DNA of 64,000 bases, taken from Agarivorans litoreus. GTDB lineage: Bacteria; Pseudomonadota; Gammaproteobacteria; Enterobacterales; Celerinatantimonadaceae. Shown here piece by piece: positions 18,866-29,448 of this stretch; position 1 is the stretch's first letter; each line of letters starts with the position of its first letter. The position numbers were made by a program, and so were the translations under genes. The DNA is taken from NCBI RefSeq assembly GCF_019649015.1, contig NZ_BLPI01000001.1, positions 2,683,001 through 2,747,000 of the forward strand, written 5' to 3'. The notes below the pieces were generated by a model that did no database searches, was not told where the DNA came from, and saw only the letters and a program-made list of their open reading frames with translations.

Positions 18866-20119
18866 TTACATCAACAGCGCATTTACCCCAGAGCATATCA
18901 GCCACATGATTAGGGCGTAGTACCAGTTGTTTTTAAGTATTTGGCTGGTGGAGAATTGGTAGCGGCCTATCATGGTTAGGCCTACGCCAGATAGCGGGCT
19001 GCTGCCGGTGGAGATAGCCCAAGAGCTTAAAAACAAAAAGCCAAGTTGGCTTGGCTCTGGGTTAAGCGGCAATAACAAAGGGCTGGCTAAAGAAATGCTA
19101 ATAACTGGATGAATGCCAAACATGCAGGCCACGATCATCATTGCCAGCACTACAGCAAAGGTTTGGTGAGTAAAAGCAACGTTGTGCAAGCTTAAGGTTT
19201 CTGGGTAGGCCAGTAATAAGGCTTTAATACCCGCCGAGAATACCCCAGCAGCTAAAAACAGCACGTACTGGCTGCCAACATTAGATAAGCGATGGCTAAC
19301 AAAGTTTCTGGCAATGAGCACTTTTGAGTTCCCTTTGGCAAAACTTAAGGCTGCAATCGGTGCTAGGCAGGTAATCATTAAAATTATGCTGAAATCGGGG
19401 AAGGCGAAATGCAAAGCTATCACGCTGGTGGCGAGCACAAAGGGAATGGTTAAGCTTTCTCGACGTAAGGGGTAACCAGCAAAACTGTCTTTCTCTCTTA
19501 GCGATACCTCGGCAGTGGTAAATGCCAAGGCAATTAGCGCCATTAAAGCGCCCGGCAGCAGTACATCTAACCATTGCATACCGGGGGCGTAAGTAATGGA
19601 AACCGCAGTGGCAATAAAAAATGGAGACCACCAAGCCGCGGCACAAAAGCAGCGCATTAATACTTTTTGCTGAGCATTAGCTAAAGCTTGTTGTTTGGCC
19701 AAGCGGTCGCCGACAATGAATACAATCGATAGATTGATTACCGCACCCAGCAAGTTCATGCCGAGCGCGGTTGAGGCAATGCTGCGTTTGCCAATAGGTA
19801 AAGGGTCTTGTTGATTCTCTGGATTGGCTAAGGCGAGAAAAGATACCGCGCTAAACATCGCCAGCAAGGGAAGGTTTATTGAGAGTATGTCGGAGGCACT
19901 TAGCAAGGTATTTTGCTTGGCTGCAATCAATAGCAATACGATGCCAATGCTTAACAAACAACCCGCCTGAATGCGAATGGCTTTGCTAAGTTGAGGTAAG
20001 TACAGCAAGGCGGCAGCCCAGGTTACTGCGGTGGCTAAACTAATGCCAATTACGCCAAAGGCATACAGTAAGTAAAGTAGCAGCGAGGCAAGAAACAACC
20101 ACCCTTTGTATTGTTGCAT
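18866..20119 (-). CDS. Polytopic inner-membrane protein, possible transporter
   Basis: 417 residues with about 10-12 hydrophobic segments and short polar loops. A repeated pattern of long helices with the motif HPVISISLASPLLLPLNP and SSWAISTGSSPLSGVGLTMIG near the C-terminus recalls re-entrant hairpins of ion-transporter (IT superfamily) permeases, but I cannot assign a family or substrate. The ATG at 20119 is chosen because AGGA lies 8 nt before it; an upstream ATG 9 bp earlier and a TTG further out are less likely. Monocistronic, with a MITE-like element 80 bp upstream of the start. Confidence 0.72.
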   Translation of the reverse strand: MQQYKGWLFLASLLLYLLYAFGVIGISLATAVTWAAALLYLPQLSKAIRIQAGCLLSIGIVLLLIAAKQNTLLSASDILSINLPLLAMFSAVSFLALANPENQQDPLPIGKRSIASTALGMNLLGAVINLSIVFIVGDRLAKQQALANAQQKVLMRCFCAAAWWSPFFIATAVSITYAPGMQWLDVLLPGALMALIALAFTTAEVSLREKDSFAGYPLRRESLTIPFVLATSVIALHFAFPDFSIILMITCLAPIAALSFAKGNSKVLIARNFVSHRLSNVGSQYVLFLAAGVFSAGIKALLLAYPETLSLHNVAFTHQTFAVVLAMMIVACMFGIHPVISISLASPLLLPLNPEPSQLGFLFLSSWAISTGSSPLSGVGLTMIGRYQFSTSQILKNNWYYALIMWLICSGVNALLM

Positions 20120-20199
20120 TGAAGACATCCTAGCTATCAATGAGCCAACGCTGCCAAGCAGCAAAAGTACCCTGTAAAGTAAGCTATTAGCTTAGCCTA

Positions 20200-20361
20200 A
20201 TACCAATCGTACTAAATAACTGACCATTCTAACTGGTTAAAATACTCGATAATTGCGTTAGGATTTTTGATTGTAGAATAACTACTTACCGAAAAATCCT
20301 GCCTTATTCTCGAGTGTTTTTCCTGCGTTATTTCTGACCATTTACTTAGTGTGATTGGTAT
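20200..20361. mobile_element. MITE-like palindromic element, copy 1
   Basis: 162 bp bounded by ATACCAATC and GATTGGTAT. The outer 24 bp are imperfect inverted repeats, and inside them a second inverted repeat (around ACTCGA and GGATTTTT / AAAAATCC) folds back, so the whole unit makes one long hairpin. It is the same length as, and roughly 85-90% similar by eye to, the copy at 30747-30908. Both are flanked by CCTA on the left and AAC on the right. No coding capacity. Non-autonomous mobility is inferred from structure. Confidence 0.85.
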
Positions 20362-20370
20362 AACAACAAA

Positions 20371-20393
20371 CAACCCCGCATAAAGCGGGGTTG
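20371..20393 (-). terminator. Intrinsic terminator of ppc
   Basis: CAACCCCGC-N5-GCGGGGTTG hairpin; read on the minus strand it is followed by TTTGTTGTT. It lies 22 bp after the ppc stop and 9 bp from the MITE-like element. Confidence 0.85.
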
Positions 20394-20415
20394 CTACAGT
20401 TAAATAGGTATGTAT

Positions 20416-23055
20416 TTAACCGGTGTTACGCATACCCGCAGCGATACCGGCAATGCTTACCATTAAGGCTTGATCAACTACTGGGCAAAGTTCCTCATTA
20501 GCGCGAGAACGATTTAGCAGCTCAACCTGTAATACATGTAAAGGATCGATGTAAGGATTACGCAGATTAAGTGATTCAACCACCCAGGCTTGATTAGCCA
20601 ATAGCTTGTTGTCTGGTGCTAGCGAAACAATGGCCGCTTTAGCGCCTTCTAACTTAACCCGAAGCTTTTCACCTAGCTCCTGTAGCTCTGGCTCCACTAA
20701 GCGCTCGTCGTAGATTTTTGATAGCCAAGTATCGGCTTTCATAAATACCATTTCTAGCATTGCTAAGCGGTTATCAAAGAATGGCCACGCGCGCATTTCG
20801 GTTAGCAGCTCGCTTTTACCTTCTTTAATTAAACCTTCGAATGCCGCACCGCTACCTAACCAAGCTGGCAGCAATAGGCGGTTTTGGCTCCATGAGAAAA
20901 TCCATGGGATAGCACGTAAGCTTTCTACACCACCGTCTGAGCGACGCTTGGCTGGGCGGCTGCCCAATGGCAGTTTAGCCAACTCGCGCTCTGGGGTAGC
21001 CGAGCGGAAGTAAGGCACAAACTCTTCTTCACCCCAAACAATGCCACGGTAGGCTTCACAAGAGGTTTCGGCAATTTGATCCATCACTTCGCGCCATTCG
21101 TCTTTTGGCTCCATGGGTGGAATCAAGTTCGCTTCTAATACTGCGCTGGCGTAGAGGTTTAGGCTATCCATGGCAACTTTAGGTAGGCCGAACTTAAAGC
21201 GGATCATTTCGCCCTGCTCAGTTACCCGTAAGCCACCTTTTAGTGAGCCTGGAGGTTGTGATAACAAGGCTGCGTGCGCTGGCGCGCCACCACGACCAAT
21301 AGTACCGCCACGTCCATGGAACAAGGTTAAGCTGATTTGATGGCCTTCACAGATAGATACCAGCGCTTCTTGAGCGCGGTATTGCGCCCACGATGCTGCT
21401 AATACCCCGGCGTCTTTAGCTGAATCTGAGTAGCCAATCATTACATGTTGTTGGCCAGAGATGTAACCGCGGTACCAATCAACTGATAATAGCTTGCTCA
21501 TGGTAGCGGGTGCATTGTTCAAATCGTCTAGGGTTTCGAACAAAGGCGCAACTGGCAAGCGGAACGGACAACCGGCTTCTTGCAGTAGCAATTGTACGGC
21601 TAATACATCAGATGGCTCACTCGCCATAGAGATAATGTAAATGCCTAAGGCTTCGCGCTCTTGCTTGGCAATTACTGCACAGGTGTCTAGTACTTCTTGT
21701 ACTGCTTCGCTAGGCTCCCAATCACGAGGGAACAGTGGGCGCTTAGAGTTTAACTCTTGCAATAAGAAGTGCTGCTTATCGGTTTCGTTCCAATGTGCAT
21801 AGTCACCCATGCCTAAGTAACGAGTGATTTCTGAGAACACTTCTTCGTGGCGGCCACTGTCTTGGCGAATATCTAAACGTAGTAAGTTGATGCCAAAACA
21901 GGCAATACGACGTAGTAGATCTAGCAAGGTACCGTCGGCAATGATGCCCATGCCGCAGTCTTGTAGCGAGTAGTAACAAAGCTCTAGTGGCTCACGTAGC
22001 TGCTCGGTATTGGTGATAATATCGCGCGCTTCGGTGTACTGGCCTTTTAGCTTGGCTGTAAGGTAGTCGTGAGTTTCTTGCAGCTCACTGCGCAATACTT
22101 TTAATAAGGCGCGGTAAGGTTCGTTTTGGTCACCGGTTTGCTCAAGCAAGGCTTCGTTGGCATCGCTCATCGACAATTCGCTAACCAAGGTTTGAATTTC
22201 TTTTAAGTAAAGGTCAACGGCTACCCAGCGGCTAGACAGCAATACTTCTTCGGTTACTTTAGAAGTCACAAATGGGTTACCGTCACGGTCGCCGCCCATC
22301 CAAGAGGAGAACACTACTGGCGCTGCATCTAAGGCCATGCGCATATCAAAGTGCTGGCCAAGTTTTTTGTCTAACTGGCGCACAAAGTCTGGCACGGCTT
22401 GCCATAGTGAGTTTTCAATTACCGCAAAACCCCATTTAGCTTCATCTACCGGAGTAGGGCGCTGCTGGCGAATTTCGTCGGTGTGCCACGCTTGGTTAAT
22501 TAGCTGCTCTAGGCGGCTTAGCAATTGGCTGCGCTCTTGATCTGGTAAGTCGAGTTCTAACCAATCTAAACAGTTATTAATGGCAACGTGTTTGTTGATT
22601 AGGGTACGACGGGTCACCTCGGTTGGGTGCGCGGTAAGTACCAGCTCAATATTTAGTTGTGCCACTGCATGGTGGATCTCTGCTTCACTTAAGTTTTCTT
22701 GCTTTAGTTTGTTGAAAACTTGGTCGATAGGATCTTGGGCACAGGTACTGCCTTCGCAGTTACGTGAAATGGTGTGGAATTGCTCGGCGATATTTGCCAA
22801 GTTTAGGAATTGGCTAAAGGCACGGGTTACCGGCAATAGCTCGTCATCACTTAGGTTACGCAATAGCTCCAATAACTGCTCGCGCGCCTCATCATCGTTA
22901 TTACGTGAGGCCTTAGCTAGCTGGCGTATGGTTTCTACTTTCTCTAGAAACGCTTCTCCCATATGGCTCTTGATTGTGTTACCAAGTAGTTGTCCGAGTA
23001 GACTCACATTTCCTCGTAACGAGGCGTTAATCTCCTGAGGCATATTCTGGCTCAT
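20416..23055 (-). CDS. ppc: Phosphoenolpyruvate carboxylase
   Basis: 879 residues (E. coli 883). Anaplerotic conversion of PEP and bicarbonate to oxaloacetate. Active-site blocks are all present: [12 protein letters not shown] (catalytic His), [33 protein letters not shown] and the C-terminal MRNTG end, which is the conserved allosteric/active-site tail. AAGGAAAGACA precedes the first ATG; a second in-frame ATG is 4 codons on. Divergent from argC. The argE gene that normally lies between ppc and argC in related bacteria is not there. Confidence 0.97.
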   Translation of the reverse strand: MSQNMPQEINASLRGNVSLLGQLLGNTIKSHMGEAFLEKVETIRQLAKASRNNDDEAREQLLELLRNLSDDELLPVTRAFSQFLNLANIAEQFHTISRNCEGSTCAQDPIDQVFNKLKQENLSEAEIHHAVAQLNIELVLTAHPTEVTRRTLINKHVAINNCLDWLELDLPDQERSQLLSRLEQLINQAWHTDEIRQQRPTPVDEAKWGFAVIENSLWQAVPDFVRQLDKKLGQHFDMRMALDAAPVVFSSWMGGDRDGNPFVTSKVTEEVLLSSRWVAVDLYLKEIQTLVSELSMSDANEALLEQTGDQNEPYRALLKVLRSELQETHDYLTAKLKGQYTEARDIITNTEQLREPLELCYYSLQDCGMGIIADGTLLDLLRRIACFGINLLRLDIRQDSGRHEEVFSEITRYLGMGDYAHWNETDKQHFLLQELNSKRPLFPRDWEPSEAVQEVLDTCAVIAKQEREALGIYIISMASEPSDVLAVQLLLQEAGCPFRLPVAPLFETLDDLNNAPATMSKLLSVDWYRGYISGQQHVMIGYSDSAKDAGVLAASWAQYRAQEALVSICEGHQISLTLFHGRGGTIGRGGAPAHAALLSQPPGSLKGGLRVTEQGEMIRFKFGLPKVAMDSLNLYASAVLEANLIPPMEPKDEWREVMDQIAETSCEAYRGIVWGEEEFVPYFRSATPERELAKLPLGSRPAKRRSDGGVESLRAIPWIFSWSQNRLLLPAWLGSGAAFEGLIKEGKSELLTEMRAWPFFDNRLAMLEMVFMKADTWLSKIYDERLVEPELQELGEKLRVKLEGAKAAIVSLAPDNKLLANQAWVVESLNLRNPYIDPLHVLQVELLNRSRANEELCPVVDQALMVSIAGIAAGMRNTG

Positions 23056-23469
23056 TGTCTTTCCTTCACTGTTTGCGTTTGCTAGCGATTATTGAAATTT
23101 TTTTACTAAATTACCCTAGTCCTAAGGCAAAAACATACCTAAGACCGAGCATATAGTCAAAATACGTGTAATTAAATTACAGATAACGCCGATTCCTTTG
23201 CTTCGGATCAAGCTGCTATCGGTAGATTGTTACTCAAATATTAATAACAGCAACTTTGTTTGGCTTACTTTTTAACCTATATGCGTAAATTTAACAATAA
23301 ATAAAAATTCATTTTTATTGCATAAAGAATTGCCTGTGGTATTCTCCGTTTATATTAAAGACAGCTAGTTTTTTTTGAGCTGACAAGCGTGACATTTTGT
23401 TCATTTGGTCAGTAAAATGCAGCTCAATAAATAACACTATGCCATAAGATTTCAAGGGAACAAGAAACG
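23056..23469. other. ppc-argC divergent intergenic region
   Basis: 414 bp without a gene; the longest open frames on either strand show no resemblance to ArgE. It contains the argC control region (listed separately) on its right side and presumably the ppc promoter on its left. The sequence is AT-rich throughout. Confidence 0.7.
23296..23345 (+). promoter_or_regulatory. argC promoter with two ARG boxes (ArgR operator)
   Basis: Box 1 AATAAATAAAAATTCATT (23296-23313) and box 2 ATTGCATAAAGAATTGCC (23317-23334) are separated by 3 bp, the spacing used by ArgR hexamers in gammaproteobacteria. Box 1 fits the consensus well, box 2 less so. A possible promoter, TTGCAT (23318-23323) with TATTCT (23340-23345) at 16 bp, overlaps box 2, so ArgR with arginine would block polymerase. 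Confidence 0.7.
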
Positions 23470-24480
23470 ATGTTAAAGGCAGCGATTGTTGGTGCAAGTG
23501 GATACACCGGAGCAGAGTTGGCAGGCTATGTAAGTCGCCATTCGAATTTAGAACTTGCCGGGTTGTATGTTTCAGAGCGAAGTGTCGACGCAGGCAAGGC
23601 GTTATCTACTCTGCACGGCAAATTACGCGGCGTGGTTGATGCGCCTGTGCAACCGTTAATTGTGGCTGATATCGCCAAAAACTTTGCTGATATTGATATA
23701 GTTTTGTTAGCCACTGCTCACGAAGTCAGTCATGATTTAGCTGAAGCATTTTTAAATGCAGGTTGTCAGGTCTTTGATTTGTCTGGTGCCTTCCGTGTTC
23801 AAAGCGCAGAGTTTTATGAAAAATTCTACGGTTTTACTCACCAATTCCCTGAGTTATTAGAAAAAGCGGTATACGGTTTAGCTGAATGGAATGCCGAGAA
23901 AATTAAGCAAACCGATTTAGTTGCAGTAGCGGGTTGTTACCCAACTGCATCACTAACCGCGCTTAAGCCATTAGTTGAAGCTGGGTTGATTGAGCCAAGC
24001 AACAAAGCAGTAATTAATGCTACCAGTGGCGTAAGTGGTGCAGGGCGCAAAGCCTCGTTAACTAGCTCATTCTGCGAAGTGAGTCTAGCGCCTTATGGGG
24101 TGTTTAATCACCGCCATCAACCAGAAATTGCCGCCCACTTAGGTCATCCGGTGATCTTCACCCCACATTTGGGTAACTTTAAACGCGGTATTTTAGCCAC
24201 CATTAATGTGGTGCTAAAAGCAGGCACCACCGAAGAGCAAGTAAACGCGGCTTATCAGCAAGCGTATGCAGGCCAAAACATTGTGCGCATATTGGAAGGT
24301 GAGTGGCCCTCTATTGCCAAAGTAGAAAATACTCCGTTTATTGATGTGGCTTGGCAACAACAAGGTGAAGACTTAATTGTGGTGTCGGCTGAAGATAACC
24401 TATTAAAAGGTGCTGCTAGCCAAGCTATCCAGTGTTTGAATATTCGTAATGGCTTTGCCCTTACTGAGTCACTGGTTTAG
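23470..24480 (+). CDS. argC: N-acetyl-gamma-glutamyl-phosphate reductase
   Basis: 336 residues. NADPH-dependent reduction of N-acetylglutamyl phosphate to the semialdehyde, third step of arginine synthesis. The N-terminal Rossmann motif is [18 protein letters not shown]. The catalytic Cys is in [15 protein letters not shown], and the substrate His region is [12 protein letters not shown]. First gene of the argCBFGH cluster; ArgR-type boxes lie 136-174 bp upstream. Stop codon and argB start are 9 bp apart. Confidence 0.97.
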   Translation: MLKAAIVGASGYTGAELAGYVSRHSNLELAGLYVSERSVDAGKALSTLHGKLRGVVDAPVQPLIVADIAKNFADIDIVLLATAHEVSHDLAEAFLNAGCQVFDLSGAFRVQSAEFYEKFYGFTHQFPELLEKAVYGLAEWNAEKIKQTDLVAVAGCYPTASLTALKPLVEAGLIEPSNKAVINATSGVSGAGRKASLTSSFCEVSLAPYGVFNHRHQPEIAAHLGHPVIFTPHLGNFKRGILATINVVLKAGTTEEQVNAAYQQAYAGQNIVRILEGEWPSIAKVENTPFIDVAWQQQGEDLIVVSAEDNLLKGAASQAIQCLNIRNGFALTESLV

Positions 24481-24489
24481 GAGCAGGCA

Positions 24490-25266
24490 ATGAAACCATT
24501 AGTGATTAAGTTAGGCGGTGCCGTTTTAAATAACAGCCTAGCCTTAGATAATTTGTTTGCTGCTTTGCAGCAGGTTAAGCAACCCATTGTATTGGTGCAT
24601 GGCGGCGGCGTAGTAGTAGAAGATGTATTAGCTAAAACCGGCTTTGTATCAGAAAAGTTAGACGGCTTGCGCATCACACCTAAAGAGCAGATTCCTTATG
24701 TAGTGGGGGCCTTAGCAGGTACCAGTAATAAGCTGTTGCTAGCGCAAGCGCTAAAAGCAGGTTTGTCGGCAGTGGGCTTGTGTTTAAGTGATGCAGGCTC
24801 TTGTAAAGTAAGCCAAATGGATGCACGTTTAGGCCATGTAGGCGAGGCATCTTTAGGCAACCCCGCTTTATTAAATAGCCTTATTGAGCTGGGCCACGTG
24901 CCGGTAATCAGCTCAATTGGTATTGGCGAAGACGGCGAACTTTACAATGTGAATGCCGACCAAGCTGCGTTAGCGGTGTGTAAATTGCTGAATGGCCAAT
25001 TGGTGTTATTATCCGATGTGGTCGGCGTACTCGACCAAGATAAACAGCTGGTGGCTGAGCTAAATAGCGCATTGGCTGACAAATTGATTGCCGATGGAGT
25101 GATTACCGATGGCATGACGGTAAAAGTTAAAGCGGCTCTAGAGGCTGCCGAATTTTTACAAACACCAGTTTCGCTAGCGTCATGGAAAGATCCTGCGAAA
25201 CTCGCCAGCTTGTTAGCTGGACAAACATATAAAGGTGAGTCGGTAGGGACTCAGGTTACCGTTTAA
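24490..25266 (+). CDS. argB: Acetylglutamate kinase
   Basis: 258 residues. Phosphorylates N-acetylglutamate, second step of arginine synthesis. The amino-acid-kinase signature KLGGAVLNN, the glycine-rich [14 protein letters not shown] and the C-terminal [14 protein letters not shown] are present. The length is that of the short, arginine-insensitive enterobacterial form rather than the longer feedback-inhibited one, suggesting control elsewhere in the pathway. GGAGC is a good ribosome site. Followed after 6 bp by argF. Confidence 0.96.
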   Translation: MKPLVIKLGGAVLNNSLALDNLFAALQQVKQPIVLVHGGGVVVEDVLAKTGFVSEKLDGLRITPKEQIPYVVGALAGTSNKLLLAQALKAGLSAVGLCLSDAGSCKVSQMDARLGHVGEASLGNPALLNSLIELGHVPVISSIGIGEDGELYNVNADQAALAVCKLLNGQLVLLSDVVGVLDQDKQLVAELNSALADKLIADGVITDGMTVKVKAALEAAEFLQTPVSLASWKDPAKLASLLAGQTYKGESVGTQVTV

Positions 25267-25272
25267 GGAAAG

Positions 25273-26190
25273 ATGATGAGTGATTTTAAACACCTGTTAA
25301 GCTTGCAGGATCTAACTCAAGAACAAATTTTAGGGCTGCTTGAGCTGGCCGCTAAAATTAAAAAAACACCCGCAGATTATGGGCAAACCCTTGCGGGTAA
25401 AAGTGTTGTAACCTTGTTTGAAAAACCATCATTACGTACACGAGTAACTTTTGATATTGGCATTAATCGTTTAGGCGGCCATGCGGTTTATTTAGACCAG
25501 CAAAATGGCGCGATGGGAGAGCGCGAAAGTGTGAAAGATTTTGCCTCTAACATTACCCGTTGGGCTGATGCGATTGTGGCGCGAGTGTTCTCTCATAAAA
25601 CCCTACAAACTTTGCGTGAGCATTCGTCGGTACCAATTATCAACTCACTGTGTGATTTGTACCACCCTTGCCAAGGCTTGGCTGATTTCCAAACCATTAG
25701 CGAACACTACTCTGATTTAAGTAAAGTTAAGCTGGCTTACTTAGGCGATGGCAACAACGTGACGCATTCATTATTGTTAGGCGGCGCTATCTTAGGTATG
25801 GAAGTGGCTGCAGTTTGCCCACTAGGCTCAAGCCCAGATGCGCAAGTAGTACAAAAAGCCAATCAATTAGCCAAAGCGCATGGCGGAAAAATTGTAGTGA
25901 CCAATACCGTTGAAGATATTAAAGGCTACGACGTAGTATATGGTGATACTTGGGTATCGATGGGCGACGATACGCCACTGCAATCAGTAAAAGATAAGTT
26001 TATGGCTTATCAAATTAACCAGAATTTGATGCAACAATGTGGTATTAACCACGTGCTACACTGCCAACCTGCTCATCGCGAGTTGGAAATTACTTCGGAA
26101 GTGATGGACGGTCCTCAATCTTTGATTTTTGATCAAGCCGAGAATCGTATGCATGCACAAAACGCCGTACTAGTAAGTTTATTAAGTTAG
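25273..26190 (+). CDS. argF: Ornithine carbamoyltransferase
   Basis: 305 residues. Joins ornithine and carbamoyl phosphate to give citrulline. The carbamoyl-phosphate motif is FEKPSLRTRVTF (the S-x-R-T-R type), followed by HPCQGLADFQTI, LAYLGDGNNVTHSLL and the ornithine loop HCQPAHRELE (usually HCLPA; here Leu is Gln, a tolerated variant I note as odd). Two consecutive ATGs are possible starts 3 bp apart after AAGGAAAG. Third gene of the cluster. Confidence 0.95.
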   Translation: MMSDFKHLLSLQDLTQEQILGLLELAAKIKKTPADYGQTLAGKSVVTLFEKPSLRTRVTFDIGINRLGGHAVYLDQQNGAMGERESVKDFASNITRWADAIVARVFSHKTLQTLREHSSVPIINSLCDLYHPCQGLADFQTISEHYSDLSKVKLAYLGDGNNVTHSLLLGGAILGMEVAAVCPLGSSPDAQVVQKANQLAKAHGGKIVVTNTVEDIKGYDVVYGDTWVSMGDDTPLQSVKDKFMAYQINQNLMQQCGINHVLHCQPAHRELEITSEVMDGPQSLIFDQAENRMHAQNAVLVSLLS

Positions 26191-26232
26191 TGAATGTTCA
26201 GCTCTAGGCTGAGTTAAACAAGGAATTATCAA

Positions 26233-27438
26233 ATGTCAGATATCAAAAAAGTAGTATTAGCATACTCAGGCGGCCTAGATACCTCGGCCATCATTCCGTG
26301 GTTAAAAGAAACCTACAACAACTGTGAAATTGTTGCCTTTTGTGCCGATGTTGGCCAAGGCGAAGAAGAGCTAGTAGGCCTAGAAGAGAAAGCTTTAGCC
26401 TCTGGTGCATCTGAATGTTACATCGTTGACCTTAAAGAAGAGTTTGTAGCCGACTACATTTACCCAACCATTGCTACTGGTGCAGTATACGAAGGGACTT
26501 ACTTGTTAGGTACCTCAATGGCGCGCCCTATTATTGCTAAAGCGCAAGTAGAAGTTGCCCGTAAAGTTGGCGCCGACGCGGTATGTCATGGTTGTACTGG
26601 TAAAGGTAATGACCAAATTCGCTTCGAAAGCTGTTTTGCTGCGCTAGCACCAGAACTAACCGTAATTGCGCCTTGGCGTGAGTGGGACATGGAAAGCCGT
26701 GAAGATTTGCTGGACTACCTAGCCGAGCGCAACATTGCGACGACTGCTTCAGCCACCAAAATCTACAGCCGTGATGCTAACGCATGGCATATTTCGCACG
26801 AAGGCGGCGAGCTAGAAGACCCATGGAACGAGCCAAGCAAAGGTGTTTGGACCTTAACCGTTGATCCAGTAGATGCACCAAACGAGCCAGAATACGTAAG
26901 CCTTAAAGTAGAAAAAGGCCGTGTTGTTGCAGTTAACGACGAAGCATTAAGCCCTTACCAAGTAGTAATGAAGCTAAACGATATTGCCGCTGCTCATGGT
27001 GTTGGTCGTATTGATATTACTGAGAACCGTACTGTTGGTATGAAGTCTCGTGGTTGTTACGAAACTCCTGGCGGCACGGTGATTGTTGCCGCACTGCGTG
27101 CGATTGAAGAATTAGTGTTAGATAAAACTTCACGGGTATGGCGTGAGAAAGTGGGTCAAGAAATGGCACACTTGGTATACGACGGTCGTTGGTTTACGCC
27201 ACTGTGTAAATCACTGATTGCCGCGTCAGAAGCGATGGCAGCTGATGCCAATGGCGATGTAGTGATTAAGCTTTATAAAGGCCAAGCAGTTGCTGTGCAA
27301 AAACGTTCGCCAAATAGCTTGTACTCGGAAGAGTTTGCTACCTTTGGTGAAGACCAAGTTTACGATCAAAAGCACGCTGAAGGCTTTATTCGTTTATACT
27401 CTCTAGCCAGCCGGATCCGCGCTTTAAATAGCAAGTAA
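26233..27438 (+). CDS. argG: Argininosuccinate synthase
   Basis: 401 residues, the short type I form. ATP-dependent condensation of citrulline and aspartate. The PP-loop is [15 protein letters not shown], then [13 protein letters not shown] and [14 protein letters not shown]. Ribosome site AAGGAATTATC. It lies 42 bp after argF and is separated from argH by a terminator-like hairpin. Confidence 0.97.
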   Translation: MSDIKKVVLAYSGGLDTSAIIPWLKETYNNCEIVAFCADVGQGEEELVGLEEKALASGASECYIVDLKEEFVADYIYPTIATGAVYEGTYLLGTSMARPIIAKAQVEVARKVGADAVCHGCTGKGNDQIRFESCFAALAPELTVIAPWREWDMESREDLLDYLAERNIATTASATKIYSRDANAWHISHEGGELEDPWNEPSKGVWTLTVDPVDAPNEPEYVSLKVEKGRVVAVNDEALSPYQVVMKLNDIAAAHGVGRIDITENRTVGMKSRGCYETPGGTVIVAALRAIEELVLDKTSRVWREKVGQEMAHLVYDGRWFTPLCKSLIAASEAMAADANGDVVIKLYKGQAVAVQKRSPNSLYSEEFATFGEDQVYDQKHAEGFIRLYSLASRIRALNSK

Positions 27439-27469
27439 GATTGGCAGAAGTAATAAGCAGGAATACTTA

Positions 27470-27500
27470 GACCTCAGAGGCAAGTTGCTCTGAGGTCTTT
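27470..27500 (+). terminator. Terminator-like hairpin between argG and argH
   Basis: GACCTCAGAG-N8-CTCTGAGGTC, a perfect 10-bp stem followed only by TTTG. The U tract is weak, so read-through is expected; it may lower argH relative to argG or stabilise the argCBFG transcript. Confidence 0.6.
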
Positions 27501-27522
27501 GCAATAATAAATGGAGAGTAAA

Positions 27523-29400
27523 ATGGCATTGTGGGGTGGGCGTTTTAGCCAAGCTGCAGATACCAGATTTAAGCAGTTCAATGATTCTTTACGTTTTGAT
27601 TACCGTTTAGCGGAGCAAGACATAACGGGTTCTATTGCCTGGTCTAAGGCCTTATTAAGTGTTGGCGTTCTCACACAAGATGAGCAAAGCAAACTTGAAG
27701 ACGCGTTATTAGATTTAGGTAAGCAAGTTGCCGAAAACCCACAGCAAATTTTGGGTAGCGATGCCGAAGATATTCACTCTTGGGTTGAGATTCAACTGAT
27801 TCAACGGGTGGGTGATTTAGGTAAAAAGCTACATACCGGCCGCAGCCGTAATGACCAAGTTGCCACCGATCTAAAGTTGTGGTGTAAAAGCCAAGGGGTT
27901 GAGCTTCTTGAGCATTTAGACAAGCTACAACAAAAACTGGTTAAATTTGCGCGCCAGCAGCAAGACACCGTTCTGCCAGGTTACACTCACTTACAACGTG
28001 CCCAACCGGTGACTTTTTCTCACTGGGCAATGGCCTATGTAGAAATGTTTGAGCGTGATTACTCGCGTTTGCAAGACGCGTTAAGTCGTTTAGATGTATG
28101 TCCGCTGGGTTGTGGTGCTTTGGCTGGTACCGCTTATCCAATGGACCGCCAGCAAATTGCTAAAGATCTAGGCTTTCGCCGGGCAACACGTAATAGCTTA
28201 GATTCGGTATCGGATCGCGACCACGTGGTTGAGCTTATTTCTACTGCTTCTATTAGCATGATTCACTTAAGCCGCATGGCTGAAGATTTAATCTTCTATA
28301 ATTCTGGTGAGTCTGCCTTCCTTGATTTGTCTGACCAGGTGACTTCTGGCTCTTCACTAATGCCACAAAAGAAAAACCCCGATGCGCTAGAGCTTATTCG
28401 TGGTAAAACTGGTCGAGTTTACGGCGCTTTGTCAGGCATTATGATGACTCTAAAAGCATTGCCTTTGGCCTACAACAAAGACATGCAGGAAGACAAAGAA
28501 GGCTTGTTCGATGCCTTAGATACCTGGGGCGACTGCTTAGCTATGGCTGAGTTAGTGCTTGATGATATGAATGTGCACGAAGAAACCACTACAGAAGCTG
28601 CCAAGGGTGGTTATTCAAACGCTACCGAGCTTGCCGACTATCTAGTGGCTAAAGGCATCCCATTCCGCGAGGCTCACCATATTGTGGGTATTGCGGTAGT
28701 TAAAGCCATTGAAAAAGGTGTGCCGCTAGAAGAACTAAGTTTGGCAGAGTTTAAAGAGCTAGCACCAGAGATTGAAGACGACGTTTATCCAAACCTGTCG
28801 TTAGAGTCTACTCTTGCGAAGCGCCAAGCTCTAGGTGGCGTAGCGCCAGAGCAAGTAGAACATGCTCTAACCGAAGCCGAAGTACGTTTATCAAAACGTA
28901 ATGTAAAAGGTTTGTACGTACGCTCTGCCCGCATGACCGACTTAGACAATATCGAAGAGATGGTGAACTACTGGTCACAAGCCGGTGAAAACTTGCCTCG
29001 TCCTCGCCCTGAGCTAGTGCAGGCAATTGGTGACTTCACGGTTAGCGAGCAAGCTGGAAAAGTTACCGGCTGTGCTTCGCTGTATCTTTACGATACCGGA
29101 TTAGCTGAGATTCGTTCACTAGGAGTAAATCCTGGTTCGCAACGTGTAGGCCAAGGCCGAGCTATGGTGCAGCACCTAATGAAGAAAGCTAAGAAGATGG
29201 AAATCGAGAAGGTGTTTGTACTAACTCGTGTGCCAGAATTCTTCATGAAGTTAGGCTTTAGCCCAACCTCTAAAAACATGCTGCCAGAAAAAGTGATGAA
29301 AGACTGCGATATTTGTCCTCGTCAGCATGCTTGTGATGAAGTTGCTTTAGAGTTCATCATTGATAGCAGCACGCTTATTCATAAGCAAAACGTGGCTTAA
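27523..29400 (+). CDS. argH: Argininosuccinate lyase fused to N-acetylglutamate synthase domain
   Basis: 625 residues, a two-domain protein. Residues 1 to about 460 are the lyase that splits argininosuccinate into arginine and fumarate, with the signature [12 protein letters not shown] and [16 protein letters not shown]. From about 465 to the end is a GNAT acetyltransferase ([16 protein letters not shown], acetyl-CoA loop [10 protein letters not shown]), matching the ArgA-type domain of the known ArgHA fusions of marine gammaproteobacteria (also written argH(A)). It would thus give both the first and last enzyme of the pathway. The ATG at 27523 (MALWGGRF) is chosen for its GGAGAG ribosome site. 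Confidence 0.95.
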   Translation: MALWGGRFSQAADTRFKQFNDSLRFDYRLAEQDITGSIAWSKALLSVGVLTQDEQSKLEDALLDLGKQVAENPQQILGSDAEDIHSWVEIQLIQRVGDLGKKLHTGRSRNDQVATDLKLWCKSQGVELLEHLDKLQQKLVKFARQQQDTVLPGYTHLQRAQPVTFSHWAMAYVEMFERDYSRLQDALSRLDVCPLGCGALAGTAYPMDRQQIAKDLGFRRATRNSLDSVSDRDHVVELISTASISMIHLSRMAEDLIFYNSGESAFLDLSDQVTSGSSLMPQKKNPDALELIRGKTGRVYGALSGIMMTLKALPLAYNKDMQEDKEGLFDALDTWGDCLAMAELVLDDMNVHEETTTEAAKGGYSNATELADYLVAKGIPFREAHHIVGIAVVKAIEKGVPLEELSLAEFKELAPEIEDDVYPNLSLESTLAKRQALGGVAPEQVEHALTEAEVRLSKRNVKGLYVRSARMTDLDNIEEMVNYWSQAGENLPRPRPELVQAIGDFTVSEQAGKVTGCASLYLYDTGLAEIRSLGVNPGSQRVGQGRAMVQHLMKKAKKMEIEKVFVLTRVPEFFMKLGFSPTSKNMLPEKVMKDCDICPRQHACDEVALEFIIDSSTLIHKQNVA

Positions 29401-29420
29401 GGGTCAGCGTTAGTGTTGCC

Positions 29421-29447
29421 AAAGCCTCGCACTAGCGAGGCTTTTTT
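29421..29447 (+). terminator. Intrinsic terminator of the arg operon
   Basis: AAAGCCTCGC-ACTA-GCGAGGCTTT hairpin with a T6 tract. Confidence 0.92.
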
Positions 29448-29448
29448 A

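Noticed and set aside
23315..23497. Reverse-strand 60-codon frame as an argE remnant
   Set aside because: No ArgE or peptidase-M20 motif is visible, and it overlaps the argC control region.
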